Part shown: positions 35,932 to 43,693 of the stretch, piece by piece
How the letters are laid out: each line of letters starts with the position of its first letter
How positions within the stretch are numbered: position 1 is the stretch's first letter
Assembly (NCBI RefSeq): GCF_018224015.1
Contig: NZ_JAGPOT010000042.1
Coordinates: forward strand, 1-54,129
Source of the DNA: Pseudarthrobacter albicanus
Lineage (GTDB): Bacteria; Actinomycetota; Actinomycetes; Actinomycetales; Micrococcaceae
DNA length: 54,129 bases
Direction: 5' to 3'
Program-made: the position numbers and the translations under genes
Notes under the pieces: model-generated
Databases searched by the model: none
What the model was told of the DNA's origin: nothing
The model's input: the letters and a program-made list of their open reading frames with translations, nothing else

Positions 35932-36873
35932 TCACTTGCCTGGACGCCAGCCTGCCTGGACGAGCGCGGTGCGGATCTTGGCAACCGCGGCTCTCGCGTC
36001 GTCGTGCATGTGGCGTTTGGAAATGCGGACCTCTGTCCAGCCCAGGGCCGAGTACCGTTCCGACCGCGCAATGTCCCGGACGATCTGGCCTTCTTCACCA
36101 TGGTGCTCCCCCTCGTACTCGATTCCGATTCTGTAGTTGCGGTAGGACAGGTCCGGCTCGTGGTGCCGGGACCCGTCGTCGGCGATGATGGGAACGTTCA
36201 GTTCCGGCTCGGGGAGACGGGCCCGGACGATGGCCAGCCGCAGCAGGGATTCCTGTGCGGAATCGGAGCCCACCCGAATGAGTCTGAGGGCTTCCTTGGC
36301 CTTGCGGATTCCACGCTTCCCCTTGTGCCGATCGATCATCCGCTGCAGATCCGCGATGCTGCACAACGGCATGTCCCGTCCCTCAAATGCGGCCCGGGGC
36401 ACACGGACGCAGCTGTCACCGGCCACCACGAGTTCGTCCACGGTCAGCATCTCGGCGAGATCCAGCCACGTGCGCTCGGGCGTGGTGATGGGAATCCCGT
36501 CGAGCACGGTGATCTCGTCCTCGTACAGCTTCATGCGGTGAACTATGACGTGCGGCCGGTTCAGGTGGGCCTCACCCTCCGGGCGGATGACGTGATACAT
36601 CTCGCTGGTCTCCTTCTGCCGTCGCCCCGGCAGCCCTAGCAGGCCCAAGGCGGTGAGGTGGGATGCGGCGCATCGCTCGTTGACCTCGATGAAAGGCCGC
36701 ACCCGCAGGGTCAGGGGAAGGTCGGCCGTCGGGCCCAGGGAACGGATCCCCTTGCCCAGCGCCGTCAGCGACCCGTGACGAAGCCGCTTCGGGGACACGC
36801 CTGCCAGTGTCGCTTCCGCGACGGTGAAGGGTCGGTTCTGAAAATCCTCGGGCAGCGGTTGCGCGGTTTTCAT
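35932..36873 (-). CDS. AbiEi antitoxin-like N-terminus with DUF559/Vsr-like nuclease C-terminus
   Basis: 313 residues. The N-terminal part (NRPFTVAEATLAGVSPKRLR, then VFHVH-like strands, TTPERTWLDLAEMLTVDELV) is like the AbiEi/type IV antitoxin-domain proteins of actinobacteria. The C-terminus has HHEPDLSYRNYRIGIEYEGE followed by HHGEEGQIVRDIARSERYSA, the D-(x)n-E-Y-x-G/H pattern of the DUF559 (Vsr-like, PD-(D/E)xK) fold. No AbiEii toxin is adjacent, so an abortive-infection role is not shown. It is flanked on both sides by members of the same palindrome family, which suggests an accessory gene. Confidence 0.7.
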   Translation of the reverse strand: MKTAQPLPEDFQNRPFTVAEATLAGVSPKRLRHGSLTALGKGIRSLGPTADLPLTLRVRPFIEVNERCAASHLTALGLLGLPGRRQKETSEMYHVIRPEGEAHLNRPHVIVHRMKLYEDEITVLDGIPITTPERTWLDLAEMLTVDELVVAGDSCVRVPRAAFEGRDMPLCSIADLQRMIDRHKGKRGIRKAKEALRLIRVGSDSAQESLLRLAIVRARLPEPELNVPIIADDGSRHHEPDLSYRNYRIGIEYEGEHHGEEGQIVRDIARSERYSALGWTEVRISKRHMHDDARAAVAKIRTALVQAGWRPGK

Positions 36874-36929
36874 GGCTTCATAGGACCAGATCAGCGGCGA
36901 TGCTGCAGAAGTTATCCACAGCCTTCATC

Positions 36930-36984
36930 CGTTGCTCCATGAACGCCCTTTTGGGCGCTCAAAACGGCAGTTCCGGAGCAATCG
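36930..36984. repeat. Palindromic element 2
   Basis: CGTTGCTCCATGAACGCCC at the left and GGCAGTTCCGGAGCAATCG at the right are imperfect complements, with an inner GCCC-TTTT-GGGC hairpin and TCAAAACGG. It lies between the AbiEi-like gene start and the DUF503 gene stop (both minus strand), 5 bp from the latter, so it may also terminate DUF503. Confidence 0.75.
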
Positions 36985-36988
36985 ATGG

Positions 36989-37282
36989 TCAGTCGTCGCT
37001 GCGGAGTTCCCGTTGCCGGGCGCTGAGCAGCTCCGTTTCGGGGCGGCCGGCCACGAATCGTTCGACGGCGGCAAGCACCTCCACCAGGTGGGCCCGGTCC
37101 GCGGCGACGAGTCCGGCGCCGATTACCGCGCGCCGATACTGGTCCTGCAGCCCGGCCTCCGTCACCGAGACATCGAACCGGCGCTTGATCTCGGCGAGCA
37201 ACGGACGCACGACGGACCGTTTCTCCTTCAGGCTGTGCACATCGCCGAGGAGAAGGTCGAATTCAATCCAGCCGATCCACAT
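36989..37282 (-). CDS. DUF503 domain protein
   Basis: 97 residues from ATG 37282. MWIGWIEFDLLLGDVHSLKE is the usual start of DUF503 (YlxP-like) proteins, followed by KRSVVRPLLAEIKRRFDVSV and an acidic end. The fold is a ferredoxin-like sandwich; in some bacteria the gene is near rbfA/truB, suggesting ribosome-related work, but the function is unknown. Here it is alone and lies between palindromic elements 2 and 3. Confidence 0.85.
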   Translation of the reverse strand: MWIGWIEFDLLLGDVHSLKEKRSVVRPLLAEIKRRFDVSVTEAGLQDQYRRAVIGAGLVAADRAHLVEVLAAVERFVAGRPETELLSARQRELRSDD

Positions 37283-37297
37283 GTCTCCATTGTCATC

Positions 37298-37337
37298 CGT
37301 TGCTGCGTAACTGCCGTGTTGGGGTGCTAAAGGGCAG
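37298..37337. repeat. Palindromic element 3 (truncated)
   Basis: CGTTGCTGCGTAACTGCCGT plus TTGGGGTGCTAAAGGGCAG corresponds to the left arm and centre of the same element family; the right arm is missing. It sits just upstream of the DUF503 start. Confidence 0.6.
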
Positions 37338-37487
37338 CCTGGGCTCTTTTGTGGCGGCTGGCACGAGTTTGGATGCACCAGGCCGCCGTATCTACGGAGG
37401 TCCGACTTGATCTCCTGTATCCCTTTATAATGGGCCGGCTATGCTCCCGGCCTCGGCACTTCGTTCCGTCGACCGGGCTCCAGGCAG

Positions 37488-38051
37488 TCAAACAAGCAAG
37501 GCTTCGCTTTTGACGACGCTGATCATTGGGGAAAGTAGCTCCAGAAGGCTTAGCGCCTGATCATGCGCAGCGTCGCTCTGGCCAGCGCAGGCGTCCTCGA
37601 CCACCGTCACATACCGGCCTGCATCCGCGGCGCCGAGGGCGGTGGCAAGGATGCAGCAGTCGGTTGCCACGCCGGTGAGGATTATCTCTTCCCCGACGGG
37701 AATCCGGTCTGCCAGCGCTTCCCCCCATTTGGAGAACGTCGGAAGGTCAATGGGGTTGCGGGCGTCAACGTCTGGAAGCTCGATGTGCCAGACGGGATCG
37801 GCGGGATCCAGGCGCATGCTTCGCCAGCGGTCATAGTACGAGGACCACGAGCCTTGCTCCGCGGGGTCGGGGATAAACCGTGTGATGACGGGTTCCAGTC
37901 CGGAGGCTGCCAGGCGCGCGATGGTTCGGGCCGCTTCGTCGTACCGCGGGATATGCCACTCCCCCGGTTGACGGAAGGCGCGTTGCATGTCAATCACGAC
38001 CAGATGACGCTTTGCCCCGCCCGTTGAGGTCCTGGTCCTGCTGTCAATCAC
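37488..38051 (-). CDS. Isochorismatase-family cysteine hydrolase
   Basis: 187 residues from GTG 38051. The catalytic triad of the family is present: Asp in HLVVIDMQRAF, Lys in FSKWGEALAD and Cys in LTGVATDCCILATALGAADA. Members include nicotinamidases and ureidoacrylate- or maleamate-type amidases; the substrate is not clear from the sequence. The start GTG overlaps the TGA of the upstream fusion gene (GTGA), so the two are coupled. A TATAAT-like hexamer at 37426 on the other strand lies beyond its 3' end. Confidence 0.83.
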   Translation of the reverse strand: MIDSRTRTSTGGAKRHLVVIDMQRAFRQPGEWHIPRYDEAARTIARLAASGLEPVITRFIPDPAEQGSWSSYYDRWRSMRLDPADPVWHIELPDVDARNPIDLPTFSKWGEALADRIPVGEEIILTGVATDCCILATALGAADAGRYVTVVEDACAGQSDAAHDQALSLLELLSPMISVVKSEALLV

Positions 38052-38326
38052 GATTTCTGGCCTTTCGCGCTGGCATAGGGATCGGCGATGCCGATGTATT
38101 GAGTCGTGGTGTACTCGGCGATGCCCTCAGAGCCGCCCTCCCGGCCCAGGCCTGACTGCTTTACGCCGCCGAACGGGGCCGCAGCGTTGGATACCACGCT
38201 GCGGGACCAGTCGAACCAGAGGTTGCCCGCTTCCTTCCGGGTAGCCTGCGTGAAGTCATCCACCAAGCCGAGCCAGCGCCCGGACCATTCAGGCTTGACC
38301 TTGAATTTGACGACGATGAAGATCAC
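38048..38326 (-). pseudogene. Fusion scar: ABM monooxygenase N-terminus joined to aldehyde dehydrogenase C-terminus
   Basis: 92 residues from GTG 38326 (family start IFIVVKFKVKPEW; an ATG at 38359 extends it). Residues 1-43 (IVVKFKVKPEW, NLWFDWSRSV) are the first half of a putative quinol monooxygenase (antibiotic-biosynthesis-monooxygenase fold). From SNAAAPFGGVKQSGLGREGG onward the protein is the extreme C-terminus of a succinate-semialdehyde/aldehyde dehydrogenase, ending EYTTTQYIGIADPYA. The frame is kept across the joint near 38190. The best explanation is an in-frame deletion that removed the end of one gene and most of the next. The product is unlikely to be active. Confidence 0.8.
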
Positions 38327-38398
38327 GGGTTGGAGCCTTTCGGTGGGCGGGTCGGTCATACATTCTTGCAGGACGGCGTTGCGGGCTGGAAGGAAAAC

Positions 38399-38956
38399 TC
38401 AGCCGGCGTCGGCGACCTCCCCGGCGAGTTCCTGTGCGCTCCGGATGTAACGGGAGGTGACGAGGCTCCGCGCGCGCCTGGTCAGCGCCCCTCCCGCGGC
38501 GTAGAACCAGCTGGACGGCACGCCGAAGGCCCTGATTTCGATCAGCACCCTGCCCTGCCGATCGATGGAGATCTCGAAGGCCTCCTCGCCGCGGACCGGG
38601 TGGCCCGGAAGCGTGCCGTAGCCGAAGCCCGCCGACTGCGGCCCGTCGCCCGCCACCGGGCGGCGCACCCAGACAACCTCGCACGGCGCGTCGATCCGGA
38701 ACGGCCCGACGCCGAAGCCGCTCACCACGCGCGCGCCGGGGACCACGACGTCGGACTCCGCACGGACCCGAAGCCCGCTCCTCTTCTGGAGCTGCCACGT
38801 CAGCAGGCCCTGGACGGCCCGGCGGTAGGCCGCGATGCCATGCCCCAGATACGCGTGCGTGACCAGGCATTCCACCTCCGCGGGCGGGGGGCCGTGCTGC
38901 GTGGACCCGATCCCCTCGTAGTTCAGCTCGCCTGGGGCAATCCGCGGCCCGTTCAT
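38399..38956 (-). CDS. DUF1990 domain protein
   Basis: 185 residues from ATG 38956. PGELNYEGIGSTQHGPPPAE, RRAVQGLLTWQLQKRSGLRV, VPGARVVSGFGVGPFRIDAP and AFGYGTLPGHPVRGEEAFEI-type sequence match the DUF1990 family, whose function is unknown (beta-barrel-like, START/lipocalin-like binding is possible). The ATG overlaps the stop of the upstream MmcQ/YjbR gene (ATGA), so both are translated from one message. Confidence 0.85.
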   Translation of the reverse strand: MNGPRIAPGELNYEGIGSTQHGPPPAEVECLVTHAYLGHGIAAYRRAVQGLLTWQLQKRSGLRVRAESDVVVPGARVVSGFGVGPFRIDAPCEVVWVRRPVAGDGPQSAGFGYGTLPGHPVRGEEAFEISIDRQGRVLIEIRAFGVPSSWFYAAGGALTRRARSLVTSRYIRSAQELAGEVADAG

Positions 38957-39405
38957 GCCCGCCCCTGCCGGGAGGCTTCCCGCCTGGAGGATTCCTGCCC
39001 GGAGGCTTCCTGCGTGAGCCTGGCCCAGCCGAGGTGCTCCTGCTGGCGCCGGCTCAGCGTGGCCACGACGAGGTCGTAGGAGTCCTCCACCATGTCCCGG
39101 ATCATCGCATCGGGCAGCGAACCGTCCAGCCGCACCCCGTTCCAGTGGGTCTTGTTCATGTGCCAGGCTCCCGTGATCTCCGGGTGGGCGGCGCGCAGCT
39201 GCTCGGCCAGGACGGGCTCGCACTTCAGGCTGACCGAGAAATCGGACCCGTCCATCGCGGACGCGGCGAACATTTTGGCTTCGTGACGGGCCCCGCCGGA
39301 GACCGCGGCCCGCACCTTGAACACTGACGTTTCCGGGCCGAAGGGGAAGTCCTCGAAGGTGCCGGGAAAGCCGAGGCAGAGTTGGCGGAGTGCAGCTGCG
39401 TCCAT
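38953..39405 (-). CDS. MmcQ/YjbR-family DNA-binding-like protein
   Basis: 150 residues. LCLGFPGTFEDFPFGPETSV, then a strand-rich CyaY-like core and the conserved NKTHWNGVRLDGSLPDAMIR (family N-K-x-H-W) followed by MVEDSYDLVVATLSRRQQ. The C-terminal 20 residues are Arg/Ser/Gln-rich and poorly conserved. The family is thought to bind DNA, but its role is not established. First gene of a two-gene unit with DUF1990. Confidence 0.85.
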   Translation of the reverse strand: MDAAALRQLCLGFPGTFEDFPFGPETSVFKVRAAVSGGARHEAKMFAASAMDGSDFSVSLKCEPVLAEQLRAAHPEITGAWHMNKTHWNGVRLDGSLPDAMIRDMVEDSYDLVVATLSRRQQEHLGWARLTQEASGQESSRREASRQGRA

Positions 39406-39470
39406 GGTTCGAGCCTACTTCGGTCCGCCGACATTAAGCGCCGACAATAAGCACCGGCATCACGACCGGC

Positions 39471-40349
39471 TCAGGCGACGCCGAGGAAATCCTCGAGCAG
39501 CACCACTTCCAGGCCCGCGGCCAGCTGCGCTGCGCGGAAGGCGGCCAGGTCTGCGGCGAATTCGGGGCGGAAATGCATCAGCACAATGTCGCCCGGGCGC
39601 AGTGCATTTCCATACTGGTAGTCCATCCGCCCGGCGTTGGCCTTGGCCTCCCAGGTGACCACCGCTTTCAAGCCGGCTGCGGCCACGGCCAGCCTCATGG
39701 CGGTGGAGTAGGCGCCTCCGGGCGGGCGGAACAGCGCGGGCCGGCGCCCGAACTGCTGCTCGGCGAACTCCTGCATCCCGGTGATTTCGGCCAGCTGCTG
39801 CTGGTACCCGAGCTGGGTGACCATGTTGATGTTGTGGCTCACGGTATGGTTTTCCACCAGGCTCCCCTGGGCGGCGAACTGCTTGAAGAAAGCCGGATCG
39901 GCCTGCACGAAGTTCCGGGTCAGAAAGATCGACGCCGGGTAGTCGTATTCGGCCATGAGGCGCACCATTTCCGGGGTCCGCGTCACGCCGTCGTCGATGG
40001 TCAGGAACACGACGGGATGCTGCGTCGCGATCCGGGTGAGGACGGGCGCGAGCCCGTTCTGCACCGGCGGCAGCTTGAAGTCCGGGATGAAGCTGCGCCT
40101 GATGCGCTTGTTTCCCGGGCGGCGGAGGTTTGCCGGTGCGGCGGGCACCGCGGCTTTTCCGCGGCCCGCCGTCAGCGCCGGAGGCAACGCCTGGCCGGGG
40201 CTTGCTTCGGAGCCGGCCGCCGCTGCGGGCGCCGTGCTGCCCGGAGCCGCACACGCGCCCAAGGCCGCCATGAGGGAGGCGCCCAACAACCCCAGCGCCG
40301 TCCGCCGCCCAGGAGCCGCCGGGGGTACTGCCGGATGGTGCTCACACAT
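39471..40349 (-). CDS. Lipoprotein polysaccharide deacetylase (NodB homology)
   Basis: 292 residues from ATG 40349 (AGGA 7 nt upstream). Signal with lipobox LGAC follows a twin Arg near the start (GRRTALGLLGASLMAALGAC), so export through Tat is possible. NodB motifs: FLTIDDGVTRT (D-D), ENHTVSHNINM (H-x3-H), FRPPGGAYS (R-x-x-x-G), and VLMHFRPEF with the late His. This is a metal-dependent de-N-acetylase (CE4), likely acting on peptidoglycan or another surface polysaccharide. Confidence 0.88.
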   Translation of the reverse strand: MCEHHPAVPPAAPGRRTALGLLGASLMAALGACAAPGSTAPAAAAGSEASPGQALPPALTAGRGKAAVPAAPANLRRPGNKRIRRSFIPDFKLPPVQNGLAPVLTRIATQHPVVFLTIDDGVTRTPEMVRLMAEYDYPASIFLTRNFVQADPAFFKQFAAQGSLVENHTVSHNINMVTQLGYQQQLAEITGMQEFAEQQFGRRPALFRPPGGAYSTAMRLAVAAAGLKAVVTWEAKANAGRMDYQYGNALRPGDIVLMHFRPEFAADLAAFRAAQLAAGLEVVLLEDFLGVA

Positions 40350-40470
40350 GGCTGGTCCTGGCTTCTGGGGAATGGTGCAGCAGAATAATAGCAGACCAAC
40401 ATGGCTGTTGTAGCCGCGTCCTCCGGCCCGGTCAAGCCACGGCGCGGGACGCCCCTGATAAATCGGCCGC

Positions 40471-40896
40471 TTAAAGGCCGAGCCGCGGGGCATCCTGCGC
40501 CGGACAGGTGTTCATGATCACGTCCAGGCCTGCGGCCTTGGCCCGGGCGGCGGCCGCTTCGTCGATGACGCCCAGCTGCAGCCAGACGGCCTTGGCGCCG
40601 ACGGCGATCGCCTGGTCCACGACGGCCCCCACCTTCTGCGAATTCACGAAGCAGTCGACGACGTCGATGGGCTGCCTGGCCGCCGGAATGTCGGCCAGGC
40701 GGGCGTACCCCGTTTCGCCGTGGACGGCATCGCCAGGAAGGTTCACCGGGATGATCTCCATGCCCAGGCGGTCCCGGATGAACAGGGCAGTATCGTACGC
40801 GGCCCGCCACACGTTGGTGGTCAGTCCGACGATGGCCCACCGCCCCTTGGTGCGCAGGAGCCTTTCGAGGACTGCCGGATCGTTGACGTGGGCCAT
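40471..40896 (-). CDS. CoA-binding (YccU-like) protein
   Basis: 141 residues. The fold is a small Rossmann CoA-binding domain: WAIVGLTTNVWRAAYDTALF, IIPVNLPGDAVHGETGYARL, VVDCFVNSQKVGAVVDQAIA and AVWLQLGVIDEAAAARAKAA, ending NTCPAQDAPRLGL. It belongs to the same family as the protein at 46266-46760. The metabolic role is unknown. It is divergent from the SAM-riboswitch operon, with 234 bp between its start and the aptamer. Confidence 0.85.
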   Translation of the reverse strand: MAHVNDPAVLERLLRTKGRWAIVGLTTNVWRAAYDTALFIRDRLGMEIIPVNLPGDAVHGETGYARLADIPAARQPIDVVDCFVNSQKVGAVVDQAIAVGAKAVWLQLGVIDEAAAARAKAAGLDVIMNTCPAQDAPRLGL

Positions 40897-41092
40897 GACG
40901 CACAGCCTACGCGGCGCAGGGTTCGTGGCGCAGAGTTTGCAGCGCAGCCTGCGTGGCGGGGCACGTGGCGCAGGGTACGCCGCGGGTCGCGTCCCGGCAG
41001 GGCGGCTCCGATCCGCCCGGCCTCGAAGATCTGACGGACCGGAAAGCCCGATGCGGCGCGGGATCGAATATTACGCCGCAAAACGTCGCGAT

Positions 41093-41121
41093 TTGGGAAA
41101 AAACTCCGTTTCCGTTGTAGT
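41093..41121 (+). promoter_or_regulatory. Putative promoter of the SAM-riboswitch operon
   Basis: TTGGGA (41093-41098), a 17-bp spacer and TGTAGT (41116-41121) lie immediately upstream of the riboswitch aptamer, so transcription would begin near 41128. An AT-richer stretch surrounds it. Confidence 0.45.
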
Positions 41122-41130
41122 TGAAAGCGA

Positions 41131-41300
41131 CCATCCCGAGCGGCCGAGAGACCTGGATCGATGAAGCCGCAGCAACCCTGGTCGCCGGAAACCTCCCCCT
41201 GACTCCGGCGATAGCAAGGCAAAGAGCCGCGGGAACGGCCGGACTGACCACCCGGCTTCAAAAAGCTCTTTCCGCAGGGTGCTGCTGCCAGGACCGATGG
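41131..41300 (+). ncRNA. SAM-I (S-box) riboswitch
   Basis: The aptamer core is plain: CCATCCCGAGCGGCCGAGAG, ACCTGGATCGATGAAGCCGC then AGCAACC, a long variable P3/P4 region, GGTGCTGCTGCCAGGACC and closing GATGG, which pairs with CCATC at the start (P1). It closely resembles the second copy at 50735. The 3' strand of P1 overlaps a GGAG sequence at 41299-41302, which suggests control of translation: with SAM bound, the ribosome-binding site is hidden. The P3 region is longer than in copy 2. Confidence 0.93.
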
Positions 41301-41309
41301 AGTACCCCT

Positions 41310-41405
41310 ATGCCTATTTCCTTGTCCCTCTCCGCGCAGCCCTTCCCGCGCCTGAGCCGTCCCCGGACGCCCCGGCCGCCGGGACCCCCGAGAACCCGCC
41401 GGTGA
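41310..41405 (+). CDS. Possible 31-residue leader ORF behind the riboswitch
   Basis: ATG 41310 stands 7 nt after GGAG, and that GGAG overlaps riboswitch helix P1. The product (MPISLSLSAQPFPRLSRPRT...) is Pro/Arg-rich without a known family. Another frame from ATG 41297 (MEYPYAYFLVPLRAALPAPE) stays open to 41683 and also has plausible composition. The stretch 41301-41673 (373 bp) otherwise holds no recognisable gene. It could be a remnant of the gene once controlled by the riboswitch, or a regulatory leader. Confidence 0.3.
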   Translation: MPISLSLSAQPFPRLSRPRTPRPPGPPRTRR

Positions 41406-41673
41406 AGCAGGCATGCCCTTCCGCCGCCACCGGCGACAATGTTGCTGCAACCAGTACGGAAGCCCTGCAGGCTACTGGCATTGCAGCGACCCCAGCAGAC
41501 GCCGCCCAGCCGGGCTCGCCCGATTCGGGCCAGAGCGGTCCCCCGGCGAACGGATGGTCCCCCGCCGGGATCCTGGCCAGCGGCTGGGCGCGTCTGCTAC
41601 CTGGGCCGAAAATCACCGGTGCCCTGCCCGGCACCGCGGCGGAACGGACCGCAGAGAATTGGAGGGCACCACG

Positions 41674-43683
41674 ATGGGCGTAAGCACGACGACAGCTACC
41701 GGGACAGCCGACCCCACCAGCGCCGGCACCGAAGCCGAACGCATCGCGTTCTGGGAGGCCGCCGCCCTCCGCCTCGACTGGGAGCAGGGGCCGGACGCCA
41801 CCGCCCCGGGCAGCACGCCGTGGCACACCGCGCACCGCCGCGTCCCGGCCGACGTCGACGCCGGCACCGGCCCGGACATCACGTGGTTCGAAGGCGGCCG
41901 GCTCAACGTGGCCTACAACTGCGTGGACCGCCACGTTGCAGCCGGGCGCGGGGACAAGGTGGCCCTGCATTTCGAGGGCGAACCCGGCGACCGCCGCTCC
42001 ATCACCTACGCCGAGCTCCAGCGCGAAGTGTCCAGGGCCGCCAACGCCCTGGTGGACCTCGGCATCACCAAGGGCGACCGGGTGGTCATCTACCTCCCGG
42101 TCATCCCCGAAACCGTCATCATCACCCTGGCGGTGGCCCGGATCGGCGCCATCCACTCGCTCGTCTTCGGCGGCTTCTCCGCCGAGGCGCTCAAGTTCCG
42201 GGTGGAGGACACCCGCGCGAAGCTGCTCGTCACCACCGACGGCCAGTTCCGCCGCGGTGCCGCCGTCCCCGTCAAGGACAACGCGGATGCCGCCGTCGCC
42301 GGCGAGAACGAGATCGAGCATGTCCTGGTGGTCAACCGCACCACCCCGGCAGACGAGCTGGACACCGTCCCGATGACCGAGGGCCGGGACGTGTGGTGGC
42401 ACGACGCCGTCGGGCAGGCCGCCGACGTCCACACGGCGGAAGCGTTCGACGCCGAGACTCCCCTGTTTATCATGTACACCTCCGGCACCACCGGAAAGCC
42501 CAAGGGCCTCGTCCACACCTCCGGCGGGTACCTCACGCAGGCCTCCTGGAGCTTTGAGCACCTGTTCAGCAACCCGGACCCTGCCCTCCGGGATGCGGAC
42601 GTGCACTGGTGCACGGCGGACCTCGCCTGGGTCACCGCCCACACCTACGAGATCTACGGCCCGCTCTCCAACGGCGTCACCCAGGTGATCTTCGAGGGCA
42701 CGCCGAACACCCCGCACCCGGGCCGGCACTTCGAAATCATCGAACGCTACGGCGTGACGCAGTACTACACCGCACCCACCCTGGTCCGCTCGCTCATGGG
42801 CTGGTTCCCCGACGGCGTCCCGGACACGTACGACCTCTCCTCGATCAGGATGCTGGGCACCGTCGGCGAGGCCGTCAACCCCGAGGCCTGGCGCTGGCTG
42901 CGGAAGAACATCGGCGCCGGCACCGCCCCCGTGGTGGACACCTGGTGGCAGTCCGAAACGGGCGCCACCATCCTCTCCCCCGCCCCCACCGACGCCGAGT
43001 TCAAGCCCGGCTGCGCGGCCCGCCCGCTGCCCGGCGTCGGCACCCGGATCGTGGACGACGCCGGCAATACGGTACCGCCGGGAGTCCAGGGCTACATCGT
43101 GGTGGACGCCCCCGGCCCCGCCATCGCCCGGACCGTGTGGGGCAACCCGCAGCGGTACTTCGATTCGTACTGGCGCAAGTACGCCGCGCAGGGCTGGTTC
43201 CTCGCCGGCGACGGCGCCAGGTATGACGACGACGGCGACATCTGGATCCTGGGGCGGGTGGACGACACCCTCAACGTCTCGGGCCATCTGCTGTCCACCA
43301 TCGAGATCGAATCGGCCCTCGTGTCCCACCCGGACGTGGTGGAGGCCGGCGTCTGTCCGGTCGCCGACCCGAAGACCGGGCACGCCATCGTCGCGTTCGT
43401 GGTGCTGAAGTATTCGGCGGCTACCGAGGACATCGCGGCCGAACTCCGCAACCTCGTCGCGAAGGAGATCGGCCCGATCGCCAAGCCGCGCGACGTCGTC
43501 GTCGTCCCCGATGTGCCGAAGACCCGCAGCGGCAAGATCATGCGCAGGCTGCTGACCCAGCTGTTCGAAGGAACCGCGCTCGGGGACACCACCTCGCTCC
43601 AGAACGAACCGGCCATCGCGGACATCCAGGATGTCCTGCGCCAACGCACCACGGCCGCGCCCACAATCCCCACCCGGAAGTAA
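41674..43683 (+). CDS. Acetyl-CoA synthetase-like acyl-CoA ligase
   Basis: 669 residues; ATG 41674 with GGAGGG 8 nt upstream. ANL superfamily: ITWFEGGRLNVAYNCVDRHV at the start of the acetyl-CoA synthetase fold, P-loop YTSGTTGKPKGLVHTSGGYL, DTWWQSETGATILSPAPTDA and GDGARYDDDGDIWILGRVDD. The C-terminal TRSGKIMRRLL carries the Lys normally regulated by acetylation. It activates acetate or another short acid to its CoA ester. The riboswitch operon context suggests supply of acetyl-CoA for O-acetylhomoserine, or activation of an acid from organosulfur breakdown (inference). The frame is open without stop back to ATG 41413, but that part lacks family similarity. Confidence 0.85.
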   Translation: MGVSTTTATGTADPTSAGTEAERIAFWEAAALRLDWEQGPDATAPGSTPWHTAHRRVPADVDAGTGPDITWFEGGRLNVAYNCVDRHVAAGRGDKVALHFEGEPGDRRSITYAELQREVSRAANALVDLGITKGDRVVIYLPVIPETVIITLAVARIGAIHSLVFGGFSAEALKFRVEDTRAKLLVTTDGQFRRGAAVPVKDNADAAVAGENEIEHVLVVNRTTPADELDTVPMTEGRDVWWHDAVGQAADVHTAEAFDAETPLFIMYTSGTTGKPKGLVHTSGGYLTQASWSFEHLFSNPDPALRDADVHWCTADLAWVTAHTYEIYGPLSNGVTQVIFEGTPNTPHPGRHFEIIERYGVTQYYTAPTLVRSLMGWFPDGVPDTYDLSSIRMLGTVGEAVNPEAWRWLRKNIGAGTAPVVDTWWQSETGATILSPAPTDAEFKPGCAARPLPGVGTRIVDDAGNTVPPGVQGYIVVDAPGPAIARTVWGNPQRYFDSYWRKYAAQGWFLAGDGARYDDDGDIWILGRVDDTLNVSGHLLSTIEIESALVSHPDVVEAGVCPVADPKTGHAIVAFVVLKYSAATEDIAAELRNLVAKEIGPIAKPRDVVVVPDVPKTRSGKIMRRLLTQLFEGTALGDTTSLQNEPAIADIQDVLRQRTTAAPTIPTRK

Positions 43684-43693
43684 AGGAACACCC

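Noticed and set aside
35932..36873. AbiE-type toxin-antitoxin system
   Set aside because: Only an AbiEi-like protein with a nuclease-like C-terminus is present; no AbiEii nucleotidyltransferase gene lies next to it.
40900..40985. Short direct repeats of GTGGCGCAG(G) after the CoA-binding gene start
   Set aside because: Three imperfect 8-10 base repeats in GC-rich DNA; no regular spacing or symmetry, so likely chance.
41413..41673. Cysteine-responsive leader ORF (C-C-C run) before the acyl-CoA ligase
   Set aside because: The frame has no stop before the ligase start, is Arg-rich like a shadow frame, and has only a weak ribosome site. A short Cys run can arise by chance; kept only as a remark in the leader finding.
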